Shown: positions 11,534 to 23,370 of the stretch, piece after piece
Layout: each line of letters begins with the position of its first letter
How positions within the stretch are numbered: position 1 is the stretch's first letter
Assembly (NCBI GenBank): GCA_001643675.2
Contig: LSRY02000018.1
Span: 1,488,001 to 1,552,000, forward strand
Origin: Monocercomonoides exilis
Lineage: Eukaryota; Preaxostyla; Oxymonadida; Polymastigidae
Direction: 5' to 3'
DNA length: 64,000 bases
The notes under the pieces: model-generated
The model's database searches: none
The model's input: only the letters and a program-made list of their open reading frames with translations
Told to the model about the DNA's origin: nothing
Position numbers and translations under genes: made by a program

Positions 11534-13310
11534 TGATTTCTTCAAAAAATAATGACAAAAAATCAACAGATTCGATGGCAGCGCAGCAGTCACAGGTGAG
11601 GATGGGCAGAGGAAGGGGAAAGGGCGGTATGCAGGCGTGTGGCGCAGACACGCACGTCAAAAATGTTGCTGATTAAGTTTAGGAGCTCGGGCAAGAAGGA
11701 CGGGGGCAGAAGACAGCATGCAGTGTTAACAAAATGGCTTACAGTTTTGGTGCATAATGCATTTGGGTTTCGTTTTTTGTGCAGCGCCCATCCACCTGCG
11801 AGGCGAAAAAGGCTTATTCGAAAGAAACGGGAGCAATCTTCGGAGAAAAGAAAAAGGTTTGAGTGCACGTTGCTGCCTGTGCACTGCACGGCATGTTTGT
11901 GATTGATAAGTTTTATTATAATTATAATTATAATTATAATTATTTATTTTATTTTTTCTTTATTTTATTTTTTGCAAAACAATTCTTTTTTTGGCAAATA
12001 GAGGCGGCGAAGAGGAAGTGGATGAAAAGGAAGGAGATGAAGAAGAATTCGAGAGCGAAACAGACTGGTACGGACCTCGGAGTACGAGCTGGCTGTAGAA
12101 AAAGGGGATTGCATTGTGGTGTGCCTAATGAAAGCGCTGAGTTGGAATGAAGCCAGGAGGTCAAATGAGCCAACGCGAAAAGGAAGAGGAATGAATGAGA
12201 ACTGCCAGATGTCAGAAGTAAGTGTGCCTCCGAAATGAGCAGCATCAACATCAAGGATCGGATAGCTAAAAGTAAGGAAGAAAATGATTTGGAGAGAGGA
12301 AAAGAGAGCGAAGAGGCAAAGGCGCAACAGCAGCAGGCAAGAAAACGGAGAGGAAGAAAATGGCCGGAAGTCTACCGTCTCATCTCCTTCAAGTGATGAT
12401 TGAATCTTCGAAGGATGACCTTTACGGAAGGCATGAATAGATAGGGTTCTGTGGAGGATGAGAAAGAAGAAAAGACACAGTAAAAAATGATACTGAGGTG
12501 TGTGGATAGGATATTGTGGAGAATTTTTTAGTTGCATGCAAAAACAAAAGAGAAGAAGAGCCTTTGCTTCGTTTTTGATTTCTCTCAAAGAGTAGTTAAA
12601 TGTCAAGAAACAATAACAGGAGGATTAGGAGGAATTGGAGAACAAACTGAAAGAACATAATAAGCGGAAACAGCTGAGAGCAGCGGGATGGATGCGAAGC
12701 AAGAGGTGAGAAATCTAAAGGTGAACCTGTAGGAAAATAATAAAACAATTCTTCGACTGAGGAAAAAGAAGGAGGAAGCAGAGGAGAAGAGCAGTGAAGG
12801 GGAATTGGAAAATAGAAGATCAGGATTTTGGAACTGGAATAGATGGAGAAGACGAATGAAGAGGAAGAGAAGAAATGCAAGAAAAGCAAGGGTCGAGAGG
12901 AAAAGTGGACAGCTTGAATCTGTGCAGATTTGGCAAATGGAGGAGAGGATGGCGGCATCTGAATGGTGTTGGGCAGTGAGGAGTGGACAACCAGTAAGAG
13001 GGATGATGTTGAGATGGCTAACACAGAGGATGCGTTGCTGAGCGTGAGGTTTGCCTGGCGCAACACATGCGATTGCGAGTTTTTTTTAATCTTTTCCACA
13101 AATGAATTAAAAAATTGTTATATTTGTGATTTTTATCTGCAATACAAAACAAACCTTTCTGCATCTCCCGTTCAATTCACTTTGAAATTGTATTTCTGCA
13201 ACGCATCCTCCGATGCAGATCACTGCGAGCATGCCAACGAAACAATATTGAATGCAGATTTAATGCAAGTGGAACGCTCGCTCCAAATGTGGGTTTCATT
13301 AAAAATTTGA
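11534..13310 (+). other. Purine-rich, G+C-richer patch; probable exons of an unassembled gene
   Basis: G+C content and A/G bias on the plus strand stand out sharply from the flanks. Candidate exon pieces all encode strongly charged sequence. Near 11785-11860 there is a basic stretch (ARRKRLIRKKREQSSEKRKR). It joins in phase across a good intron (to 12001) to an acidic one (EEEVDEKEGDEEEFESETDW). Further pieces: YELAVEKGDCIVV (about 12080), KRRGRKWPEVYRLISF (about 12335-12395), LENKLKEHNKRKQL (about 12635-12680) and a Lys/Arg/Glu-rich block to about 13040. Good donors exist (CAG/GTGAGG at 11597, GAA/GTAAGT at 12211). No single spliced frame survives from end to end, so it may be a pseudogene or have introns I cannot place. 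Minus-strand frames here are Ser/Phe/Leu-rich and look like antisense shadows. Confidence 0.4.
11913..11945. repeat. ATAATT microsatellite
   Basis: About five tandem ATTATA/ATTATT units inside what would be an intron of the purine-rich patch. Confidence 0.8.
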
Positions 13311-14226
13311 AAAATTGAAGATTTCAGTTCCGCAATAATGTTTATGATTGAATTATTTTTTCAAATTAAGATTTTCACAATATTTTTAAAACGAAAGATC
13401 GAGAGAAAAACATTAAGAATCATTTAATTTTGATGCAAATCATTATTAAATTGACTTTTGCATTATTAACGAATATTTCGAAGAATATTTAAAAAAAATT
13501 CATAATTCACCCAATGCAATTAATTGAGAGTCTTTGAAAAAATAATAAAAACAAAAATCTCCAAAAAATAACATAAATACTTTTGTTTACCAATAATTAT
13601 CGAGAAATTTGGAAAAAAATATTGTAATTTTGAAATATTTGTTATTTTCACATTCAACTTTCAATTAACTTATTTCTTTGATATTTTCATGCTTCAGGTA
13701 ATTTGACATTTATCTAATTAATTCCACGAAAACTCTGATGAGAATATTTGATTTCACTAGAAAATTTTTTTTCACTTCCATACTTTTTTAAAAAAATTCC
13801 AGAAATGCAACTTCAAATGAAAATTTTCTATTACAAAAACAGAGATAAATATTGTGAAATGCAATAAACAATCAACAAAATGACATACACAACCAAAAAC
13901 AATAAAAAAACATAAAAATTTGCATAATTCATGAAACTCAGTAAAAATTAAGATAAATTGAAATGAAATTAAATTTTGAAAATGTATACAACAACAAAAA
14001 AAGAGTCTATTGCCTTTTCCAAAAATGCATTTGCAAATGAAAATGAAAATGAAAAAGCAAAACCATCAACTTCATACATTTCGAAACAAAAAATACAACG
14101 AATGAATATTCAAATCAAGGATCAGCCCTTTGAATAAAATAATACACATCCAAAAAGCTTAATTCCGAGAAAATTACAAGAAACAAGGAAGAACAAAAGC
14201 TATGAAATTACAAAAAACATCCACAG
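13311..14226. other. A+T-rich spacer
   Basis: Nothing recognised; a short GAAAAT repeat near 14036-14052. It lies between the 3' ends of the purine-rich patch and the Kelch gene. Confidence 0.5.
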
Positions 14227-17200
14227 TTAATACATGCTTGTAGTGAGATGCTCTTCCATCATAGTTTTCATTTCCTCTGCATACTCACGATTTGCTTTTG
14301 TTTGGCGTCCTTTCTTTGAAGAGTCATGAAATACAGTTGTGATTTTCTTTTGCACTTTTCTCCCGCATGGCCAGTTGACATTCAGCAGTGTCTCAAATAT
14401 CGGCAACACATTCCCAAAATACCCCAAATACACAAACGTTCCTCCGAGTGAAGTGAGAAGCATTGACCAAGTGACCTTCATCGTGTGGCGAGTGAGTGCT
14501 ACAGTTTTGTCCAGTGCCAGCTGTATGTTGATTCCAAATCCCATGCTGTTGAACAGATGGATATAGTCTGTGTAAGAACCTATCTCAAATGAGATGTAAT
14601 TGACAAGATGGCCCTGAGAAACAGTGCTTGCTGAGCTCATTTCGTTCCGATAAATCGAAGGAATCAGCTCCAATGTGACGTTTGTGGGGTTCGAGCCGCG
14701 CAGGATGTGAGCTGTGTCACTCACAAAAATATGCTCTGTCGAAGAGAACGAAGTGTCTGGACCAAAGCTCAGGTCATGTTGGACAGGCACCGCCGAATCT
14801 GTGGATGCAAAGACCTTTATTGCTCTGCACGATGCTTCTCTTTCTGACGAGTGCATTGAAAAGAAGTTCACAAGAGAATTTTGAATGGGAAGCTCCACAT
14901 TTTTGGCTTCAAGTGTTATCCTGCAGTGATGCGTTGGAGAATTAAACAGATTTGTGGAAGGAATTTGCGTGCACTTTGGAGTAATGGAATAATTTTCTTT
15001 TTTATACCAATCTATGAAACAAGGATGGAGGGGAATAAATAAATATTTTACGAAAATTTTTATGAAAAAAATTGTTAAAAGCAAAAAATGTGCATACTAA
15101 ATGGATCAAAAGTTGACTTGCCAAATCCCAATTTATCAGAGCATTTGCCAGACAATTCACTTGTTGTGTTTATTGGTAAGCCAACACATTCCCCTGTGTA
15201 GTCTATCAAAGTCAACTCCACTTTAACCTCCTTGTTTCTGAAAGTAACCAAGTCTGCCTCCTTTTCCATTGAAACATCGACTGTAGTTCTTGTTTCATTT
15301 GTGTTCAGAAATGCAAATGTCAATATGACCAGCAGCGCTGCTCCGCACACAAAAGATATTGCGACAATTGTCAAAAAGCCTCCAAACGTCGTTTTCTTGA
15401 TGTGCTTCACTGTGGTGTGCGTGTCTGGATCAAGTGTGTCAACATACTTGTTTGAAAAGCTGTCCAGTCTGAACATAAATGTCCTTGTTGGGAAGCAGAG
15501 AAGAAGCAGAGCAACACTTAGGCCAATGATTGTGCAGCCTAAATACAATCCTATCATCAGGTAATTCTCCGTCTGGACAGGCATGTTATATGGTGAAGGT
15601 TGGACTGATTTAGACTGGTCTGCAGCTGGAATTGTGTTATTCGTTGTGGCTGATCCAATTGGGCAGTATTGATCATAAGTGCAGTTTTTGTATTCATTTG
15701 AGCCAGCAGTATCTGAATACGAGCCAGCAGGCACCGAAATACATGCAAACTCTGGCGATCCGATTTTGTTCCCAACTGTTCCTGGGGGGCATTTTATGCA
15801 TTGCTTGCTTCCATAATCATTGGAATATGAACCATGCGGACAATCAACACATTCTCCGGTCTCGTCCTCATAAGAGCCAGGGGTGCAAGAAAACAAGTCT
15901 TCGTGAAGCCTCATTATATGAAACGTGTCAAGAGCAGTGGGCAACACAGTCCTTCCTTCACTGATTTGCCTTCCTCCGTAACAGACTACATTTCGGTGAT
16001 AAACTGTGCATCCAGCATCAACAACATCTATATGCACACCATTAGTGAGGCCAGAGCCATCGTCTTCTGTGATTGTTGGATTGCCTTTTTGATCAAATTT
16101 CACGATTTTGAAAGAGTCCATCGCCCGGCCTCGCTTTCTCCCTCCAAACATCAGCACTTTGTCATCCAGTGGCAAGGCCATTCCGCTGATGTAATGAAAT
16201 ATTTGTGTTCTGTCTTCATCATTGCGCAGCATTGTGCTTTTTGCTGTTGCGAAAGGTTTTAAGGCATTTACAGCATCATCATCAAGAGCAGAATTCCCAG
16301 TGCTCATTTTATTTTTCCTGTATCTTTTGCCTAATTCTTCATACAAATCACAGACAGAGCAATTCCGAAATGGTAAAGTCCCAAAATTTCCACCAAGAAT
16401 TACTAGAGTTGGATGCAAAACTAATTCATCATTGTCAATATTTTGATTGTTGTTCGTCAAATGCTTCAGATCTTCGACAATCAAATCCCTCTTTTCATTT
16501 TTTCCATTTTTTGCTAAAATTGTAATGCTTTCCTCATCAGATTCTTTGCTTGTATTGCTTTGCTCAAAATATTCTTTTGCAGCGACTTCTGAAGCTATCA
16601 TGTCCATCACAAGAAGAGTCGGCTTAAATATCGGAAGAGCTTTAAATGTGTGTTCCCACGTATCTGTCGCAAAGCTAAACAAAAAGCCAACTTCACAAGG
16701 CGCTCCATCGAACTTTTGACCTCCCACAACAATCAAATAATCCATGTATATCGCCGAAGAAGCTCCAAACGCTGCAAAAGGCTTAACCATCGAATTCTTC
16801 CCCAGTTGCTTCCATGAATAAGAAATAAAAGAAAACTCCCACAATTCGTTTGACGGCTCAATTTTCCCCGTCTGAGGGTTTGGCCCCAGTCCTCCAAACA
16901 GCAGCAAGCGTCCGTTGTCCAAACAGCACGCAGCCAGTTCTCTTGCCGGAGGATTCTCTGACATTACTTTTGCTTCTAGTTTCGTCCATGCCTTGGAGCC
17001 AATCTTAAAAACATGAATATCACTGAAAATTTCTCCAGTAGATGGATCACGCCCTCCATACACAAAAAAAGCATCGTCGTCCACTCCAATAAACGGATTC
17101 ACGCGAAAAGATGGAGCAAAATCGTTCACCCTCATCATAAGCTGAAAGGTTGAGTTGTCGTTTACAGCTGAAGAAACAGGATCGAAAATTGGCGCAGAAT

Positions 17201-18497
17201 TACTTTCATTCAATTCATTGCCCATCCATGTGAGTTTTTTATTTGCGGAAGACGAGGAAGAAGAAGACGCATCGGAATTCTCATTATCAAAGACTCCAAA
17301 TAACGAAGAAAAATCGTCATTGTTGCAAACATCATTTCGGAATTTCCTTCTCCTTTCTTTTGCTTTTTCAGAATAAATCTCCTCTTCTGAAACATCAAAA
17401 GACAAATCTTCTTTCATTAAAATCAACAGATCCGCATTTATAAATAAATTCATCCTTCCTCCAAAAATGGCAAGATTTCCTTCATCATCTGTTGCACATC
17501 CGCAATCCCCGCGCTGCATGGTGTTGTTGCCTTGCTGAGTCTGATCAAATATGAGTTCTTTGTATCGAGCTGTCTTCTCTCCACTTCCACCACTAACAAC
17601 TTTGCTGCAATCAAGAATAAGCAACGAATTTGATCCAGCAAATATGTTGTTTGCCTCCCATCCACCAAAAATGTATGAATGTGTCCGACTTGTGCTGACG
17701 AATGTGGTATGTCCAAAATTGGCACGGGAATCTGGAAGGTTACTATCATTTCCATTAATATCTGTTAATTTCACCGCTTCCCATGATTGAGGAGAATTTG
17801 TATCGATCTTCACTCTGAATATTTTGAGTTTTGGTACAATATCTCCGCCTGTATCTCCACCGTAAACGACAGCATATCCATTCGAAACTAACATTCCCGC
17901 TCCGCTGCAAGGTTCAGGATCATTCTCTCCAGAATTAATCTTCAATTCTCTCCACTGTTTCGCTTGAACGTCAAACTCCCATAGATCATTTAGAAGTCCG
18001 GATGTACTGATTCCTCCAAAAATATATAACTTTTCCCCATCTGTTGCGTATGCCATCGAATGTCTTGCTTTTGGTTTTGTTTCACCTTCATTTTCTTCTT
18101 TCCATTCCTGTGCCGAAATATCAAATGACCATAATGAATTTGACAATCCAGATTCTTTCCATCCACCCCAAATATAAAATGTTTTTCCAACTCTGAACTG
18201 AGCACAAAATCTTACTAATGGTTTTTTGTTTTCTGGAGGAATGTGAACTGGTGATATATAAAAAGGATTCATTTTAACTAAAAATCCATCAGATTGAATG
18301 CGGTCGTTATAACTTGTTCCTCCATAAACGAAAAAGCATGGAACTCCATCAGAATCGAAATATTGGAAAAAAGGTGAATATCTTGGATTTATTTGGGAAC
18401 CATAAGGAGGAAATGTTTTGATAGATTTAACTATTTGTCTTTTATTGATGCAACAAATGTTTTCTATGCAAAACAAAGTTAAAAACAACAAAAACAT
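14227..18497 (-). CDS. Kelch-repeat, Cys-rich transmembrane protein
   Basis: Two exons, 18497-15098 and 15011-14227, separated by an 86-base intron; 1,394 residues. A signal peptide (MFLLFLTLFCIENICCI) is followed by about nine Kelch-type blades over residues 30-830. Typical motifs are FYIWGGWKESGLSNSLWSFD, YIFGGISTSGLLNDLWEFD, FFVYGGRDPSTGEIFSDIHV and LLLFGGLGPNPQTG. Next is a GCC2/GCC3-type Cys-rich module (CTPGSYEDETGECVDCPHGS, CIKCPPGTVG) near 880-960. Two transmembrane segments (LMIGLYLGCTIIGLSVALLL and FLTIVAISFVCGAALLVILT) bracket a cytoplasmic loop. A second extracellular stretch follows, and a last membrane segment (TWSMLLTSLGGTFVYLGYFG) lies about 90 residues from the end. Probably a cell-surface protein binding carbohydrate or protein; the ligand is unknown. 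Phase and sum of exons support the model. Confidence 0.85.
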
Positions 18498-19089
18498 TTT
18501 GATCTGAAGTAAAATTACTTCATTTCAGAAGTAAATCAATTTATTGTTTCCAAATCTTACAAAATTTATATTTTTTATTTTCATAACTTAACCTTTAATG
18601 AAAAAATCCGAATCATTTTTTATGAATGAAAACGAATATTTTACAAAAACAAAAACAAAAGAATATTTTTTTTTAAATTCTTATGAATGACAAAGTTCTT
18701 TTTTTGAAGAATGGAATAGCATACATCAATAAATGAAAGTTGAACGATAGAATTCAGTTCATCACATACATTGAAGAATATGTTAACTTTATCAAATAAA
18801 AAAAAAAATAAATAATAATTATTTCGTCCAAAATTTGTGGTAAGCTTTTCGAATTTGACAAATAAACTTCAAATTTTAAATCTTTTCAATATTTCATCTC
18901 TCACAATTAACTTTTCATAACATTTTATTTCTCTTTATTCAATTGAATTGCATATAGAAAAATTATTCATATAAATTAGAATTATCACCCTCAAACTTTA
19001 CACATAAATTTCTATTCATAGAAAATAAAAATTACAAACTGACTTATACACTGCAAAATAATAAGAACAAATTTTGATGTAACTTTGAA
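18498..19089. other. A+T-rich spacer
   Basis: Nothing recognised. It must hold the promoter of the Kelch gene and the 3' end of deoC, but no element can be pointed to. Confidence 0.5.
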
Positions 19090-19857
19090 TTATTCTTTCT
19101 TTTCTCCATTGCTGAGTGTTGTGAGAAGACTTCCAAGAAGTCCAGATGCTCCAAAACGGAACTTTTCTGATGTTGCCCATCCGTCTCCCATTATCTTATC
19201 AGCAAGCTCAAGATATTTCGCAGCATCTTCTGCGGTTCTAACACCTCCTGCGGCTTTGAATCCGACACGATCTTTAACACCTTTATCGGAAATTGTTTTC
19301 ATCATAATTTCTGCACTTTCAAGAGTTGCATTAACAGCAACTTTTCCAGTAGACGTTTTAATAAAGTCAGCTCCTGCGTCAATAGAAATTTCTGAAGCTT
19401 TTCTTATCAAGGCAGGATCTTTCAATTCTCCAGACTCAATGATCACTTTCAAATGAATCTTTGCAGCTTCGCAAGCTTCTTTGCAAGCTTTGACAAGTTC
19501 AAAACCTATTTTTTCATCTCCAGAAATTAAAGATTTGTAGGGAAATACGACATCGACTTCATCAGCTCCATAAGCAATAGAGGCACGAGTTTCTGCGAGA
19601 GCAATTTCAACGTCTGGATTTCCGTGAGGGAAGTTAGTAACAGTTGCAACTTTAATTTCTGGAGTTCCTTGCTCGCGAAGGGTTTTCTTTGCGATGGGAA
19701 CAAAGCGAGGATATACACAAACTGCAGCAGTATTTCCATATGGACTTTTTGCTTGTTTGCATAATGAAATCACTTTTTCATCAGTATCATTATCGTTCAA
19801 TGTTGTCAAATCCATAACATGCAAAGCTCTTAATGCAAGCGGTTTAATGTCCGTCAT
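19090..19857 (-). CDS. deoC: Deoxyribose-phosphate aldolase, bacterial type
   Basis: Splits 2-deoxyribose-5-phosphate into acetaldehyde and glyceraldehyde-3-phosphate, feeding deoxynucleoside carbon into glycolysis. Class I aldolase; 255 residues, no intron. Key residues are present: Asp in [12 protein letters not shown], the Schiff-base Lys in [15 protein letters not shown] and the second Lys in [15 protein letters not shown]. The start ([16 protein letters not shown]) and blocks such as [19 protein letters not shown] and [11 protein letters not shown] closely resemble the gammaproteobacterial form as I remember it, more than the shorter form of many other lineages. That similarity and the lack of introns, beside intron-rich neighbours, suggest lateral acquisition. 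Cytosolic; no targeting sequence. Confidence 0.95.
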   Translation of the reverse strand: MTDIKPLALRALHVMDLTTLNDNDTDEKVISLCKQAKSPYGNTAAVCVYPRFVPIAKKTLREQGTPEIKVATVTNFPHGNPDVEIALAETRASIAYGADEVDVVFPYKSLISGDEKIGFELVKACKEACEAAKIHLKVIIESGELKDPALIRKASEISIDAGADFIKTSTGKVAVNATLESAEIMMKTISDKGVKDRVGFKAAGGVRTAEDAAKYLELADKIMGDGWATSEKFRFGASGLLGSLLTTLSNGEKKE

Positions 19858-20065
19858 TGTGTATAAGAAATTATATCAAAAATTATCTTGATCAGATTAA
19901 CCAAAAACATATTTTCAAAAATTGGATAGTTTTAATTTTTTTTTGTTACACATGCAAAATTCAGTTATGTTTAACGCCTATTGTCATATAAAAATAATAA
20001 ACAGAAAGCAATAGAAATTTAAAACATTATTTTGAAAAATGATTTTGCAACAATGAAGTGAACAA

Positions 20066-20226
20066 TCATATCCCCCTAAGATCAACAAGCATTAACGAAG
20101 GAGCGGAAGTAACAGCAATAAGCCAATCGTCATCTGGACTCCATGCAATGTCATTGACTTCTCCAACATCAGGAATGGAAGCAATATGTTTTCCATCCTG
20201 AAAGATTATCATTATTCACATTGAAA

Positions 20227-20287
<61 letters not shown>

Positions 20288-22911
20288 ATAATAATATAAT
20301 AAAAAAAATAAATAAATATTAAATAAAAATAAAATAAATAAATAAATTGAAATAGATTAATTCATCAATTAGCCAACAGAATAATAATAGCACAAACATT
20401 CACTGACCACAGCTGAACAACACGGTCAGTTGTGCCAGTTGCCAATATCTTTCCGTCGTTGCTGAATGCCAGCGAATAAACAGGTTGTCTAAAAAAGCAA
20501 TTGAAGTGGTTGATTCACATATAACACACAAATAAAGATAGAAAAAGAAAAAAAAAACAAATAAATTAAACAAAAATAAATCCATTTATAACAACACACT
20601 GATGTCCTTCGAACGAGTACAGTTTTGTGTGTGTCTGGAGGTCCCACAGAGAGACAGTGCAGTCAAAACACGACGTGGCCAGTCTGATGGGAGCATTCGG
20701 ATTGCGAGATCCAGGTCCAGTGGGTGTCCATATGACAGCATAGACTTGGTTGGAGTGGCGGAGAGACTGCTGCGGCTGGGTGTATCGGATGGTGGGGGGG
20801 CGAGAGGAGGAGGAAGAGAGAGAGGAGGAGGAAGAGAAGGAAGGAGAAGGAGAAGGAGAGGGAGAAGGAGATGGATGAGAAGACAGAGCAGACGAGAGTA
20901 AAGAGTTTATGTCTCTTCCTTCTCCCTCTGCGAATGATCTTTCATCGTCCTTTCCGTCCTCTTCCTCGTCTCCTGCAGCAATTCCAACAGGAATGGGGAT
21001 GGTTGGCTTCCACACGCACACTGTGTTGTCATCCGAGCATGTGGCCAAATACTCTCCAGAAGGATTCCACTTGATGCCGTTGACTTCGCAGCTGTGCCCG
21101 CAGAAGACTGCAGTGGGGACAGGGTTGCCGACGTGGTAGAGATCGACCTGCCCGTCGGCGGTGGAGGCAGCGAAGGAATAGTTGCCCCGCCAGTCGAAGT
21201 CGGTCAGAGAGACGTTTTGGACGCTGATGAGGTGCACGAGCGTCGCATTCTGGGCACGCGAGGCCATTTCAAGTGCTTCGGGGGACATGGCCAGGGATGG
21301 GTGCACACGGCCGGTGGGATATGCGGTGGAGAGGGTGTCAGTGGAAAGTGAAGAGGGAGAGGAAGAAGATGATGAAGATGAAGATGAAGATGATGATGAT
21401 GATGATGATGGAGAAGACAGAAAAGTTGAGGCAGATTTGAAGATGTCCTGGTTGTCGAATGCCCAGATGGCACATTGTGACTCAGTCGAGCCTGTCAAAA
21501 GGAGATTGTTCGCTTTATTGAACTTCAGCGACACAACTGGCTGTGCTTTCAAATACATTTTGGCAGCAACAGCTCCTGAAACAAAGAGGGGAATATGATT
21601 GGTGAATCACGAATAGAATTGAAAACAAGAAAAAATGAATATATAAAAAATAGAAAACAAATAATTAAATTATCACAAAGGACAAAGAACTTTAGAGCAA
21701 TCAATATCATTTTCTTTCTTTTTTTTTTTCAATTTTTTATTCATCAAAAGAAAATAACAATAATAACAATAACAACTCCATCATCATCTCCATCATCTGT
21801 GCACACACCATCCATGTTGTACACCGATGTCTGCCCATCAAAGCTGCCAATTGCCAGTTTTGTGCCGTCAGACGCCCAGTCGACTGTGGCGAGTCTGCAC
21901 ACCGGCTTCTTCTCTCCGCTCCATGTCTGCACAAGCGTCGTGCTGATCCTCCGCCGCTCGCTCGGGTCAAACAGCGGCATCGGTGCCTCAGGGCGCGACA
22001 CACGCTCCTCTGTCTCAATCTCCATGCTGTTGTCCACAAAGCCGGGAAGCAGCCCCGCCCGCCCTGGCACCATGTCGAAGCACGCCCGCAGGTTCCACAC
22101 GCGGCAGTTGCCGTTCGAGTCACACGACGCCATTATCCCTTTGTGCGAGGCACTCCACTGGCACCCTGTCGTCTCCCCGCTGTTGCCCAGAAGCCGCAGC
22201 CGACGGTCCGGAAAGATCTGCACACCTTCAGACGTCACTATCGAAATAGGAAGTGGCTTAGATAAGTCGGATGTGTCAGGAGCAGATTCCCGCGATGAAG
22301 GGCTAATAGCCGTTGGTACGACTTTTGACGATTCAACTGAAACTTCAGACGTTCCAATGGAAGAGTGATCAACATCTTCAGGCAAAAGAGGTCCATTTCG
22401 TACAAATTCGACAGCAGCAGCAATAGAAGGTGTTAACGGATCAGCAATAAACTGTCTTTTCCCAACAACCTTGCATTTGTGGGGACGAACAAGAGAGAAA
22501 GGTTCTGGACACAAAATTTCAGTTCCATCCTTTGTAAAGAAAAGAACGAACAACAAAAATAAAAGCAAAAGAGAATAAATAAAATTAATTAATTCAACGA
22601 TTCCAAAATATAATTATTGAACAAAGATAATTTCATACCCGCTTGATGTGTGTTTCAATCTCAGTAAAATGAAGACCCTTTTGCAATAGCTCAATAAGTC
22701 GTCCTGATCTTGAGTCAACTTCTCCAAAGTTGACGGAAAGAACGAGAGATTCATTTGCAAATGTAAAAGCAGAATGAGCATAGCCTGAAAAGCAAATAAA
22801 ATAGCAAGATTTTCTCAAATATATGCAAAATTATCTTTCAAAAAGCACGCCATTTTCTACCAAGTAACGGTATATCAGATAATTAAGCTCATCTGCGAGA
22901 ACCTCCGCCAT
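20066..22911 (-). CDS. TBL1-like LisH/WD40 corepressor subunit
   Basis: Homologue of TBL1/TBLR1, the WD40 subunit of NCoR/SMRT-HDAC3-type corepressor complexes; nuclear. Six exons: 22911-22851, 22784-22639, 22529-21809, 21575-20600, 20488-20404 and 20197-20066; 2,121 bases, 706 residues, all phases consistent. The LisH domain is at the N-terminus (DELNYLIYRYLVENGYAHSA), followed by the F-box-like segment (LIELLQKGLHFTEIETHIKR). WD40 repeats follow: SGETTGCQWSASHKGIMASC, LATVDWASDGTKLAIGSFDG, VSLKFNKANNLLLTGS, VNGIKWNPSGEYLATCSDDN, PVYSLAFSNDGKILATGTTD and VNDIAWSPDDDWLIAVTS. Two Ser/Pro/Asp-rich inserts (about 50 and 60 residues) lengthen the protein relative to the roughly 510-residue animal form. 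The first intron (22785-22850) appears to start with GC. Intron 20198-20403 holds a 58-base A tract. Ends in TGA. Confidence 0.9.
20228..20285. repeat. 58-base poly(A) tract in an intron
   Basis: Uninterrupted A run, poly(T) in the transcript, in the last intron of the TBL1-like gene. It may be a polypyrimidine tract grown by slippage, or a retroposed tail remnant. Its length could be a sequencing artefact. Confidence 0.9.
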
Positions 22912-23370
22912 AAAGAAAAGTCAAAGTAAAATTTTGGATCTAATGATCGAAAATTTTTAATCTTCTTGCAAGCTCAGAAATAAACATCATTTTTCATTTT
23001 TGAGAACAAAATTATGAACGTCAAAAAATTTGCTTATGATCTTTATGTGAAAATAAGATTGATAGCTCTTTTGATCTCTAAAATCAAATTAAATTCAATA
23101 AACTAAGTTAAAAATAAATTGCAGAAAATTGGATAGTTCAAATAAGAATATGTAAATGTGTGCAAAGTGGACCTCTCTTTTTTCAAGTGGGATGATTTAC
23201 AATAAAAACGAACATTATTAACAAAAACATTTGCAAAATTTACATAAATGAATACGACACGTTACAATATATACCAAAATCAAAGTGCAATTTCCCAATT
23301 GCTGCTTTATTAATTTCAAGTTAACAATAAACAACATAACATTTTAAATTTCATTAGTCAGCGCGTATAT
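22912..23370. other. A+T-rich spacer
   Basis: Nothing recognised between two minus-strand genes; presumably the TBL1-like promoter and the 3' end of the MRH receptor gene. Confidence 0.5.

Noticed and set aside
11965-13099. Two minus-strand frames of 213 and 167 codons
   Set aside because: Ser/Phe/Leu-rich, the expected antisense of a Lys/Glu-rich plus-strand sequence; no motif or splice support.
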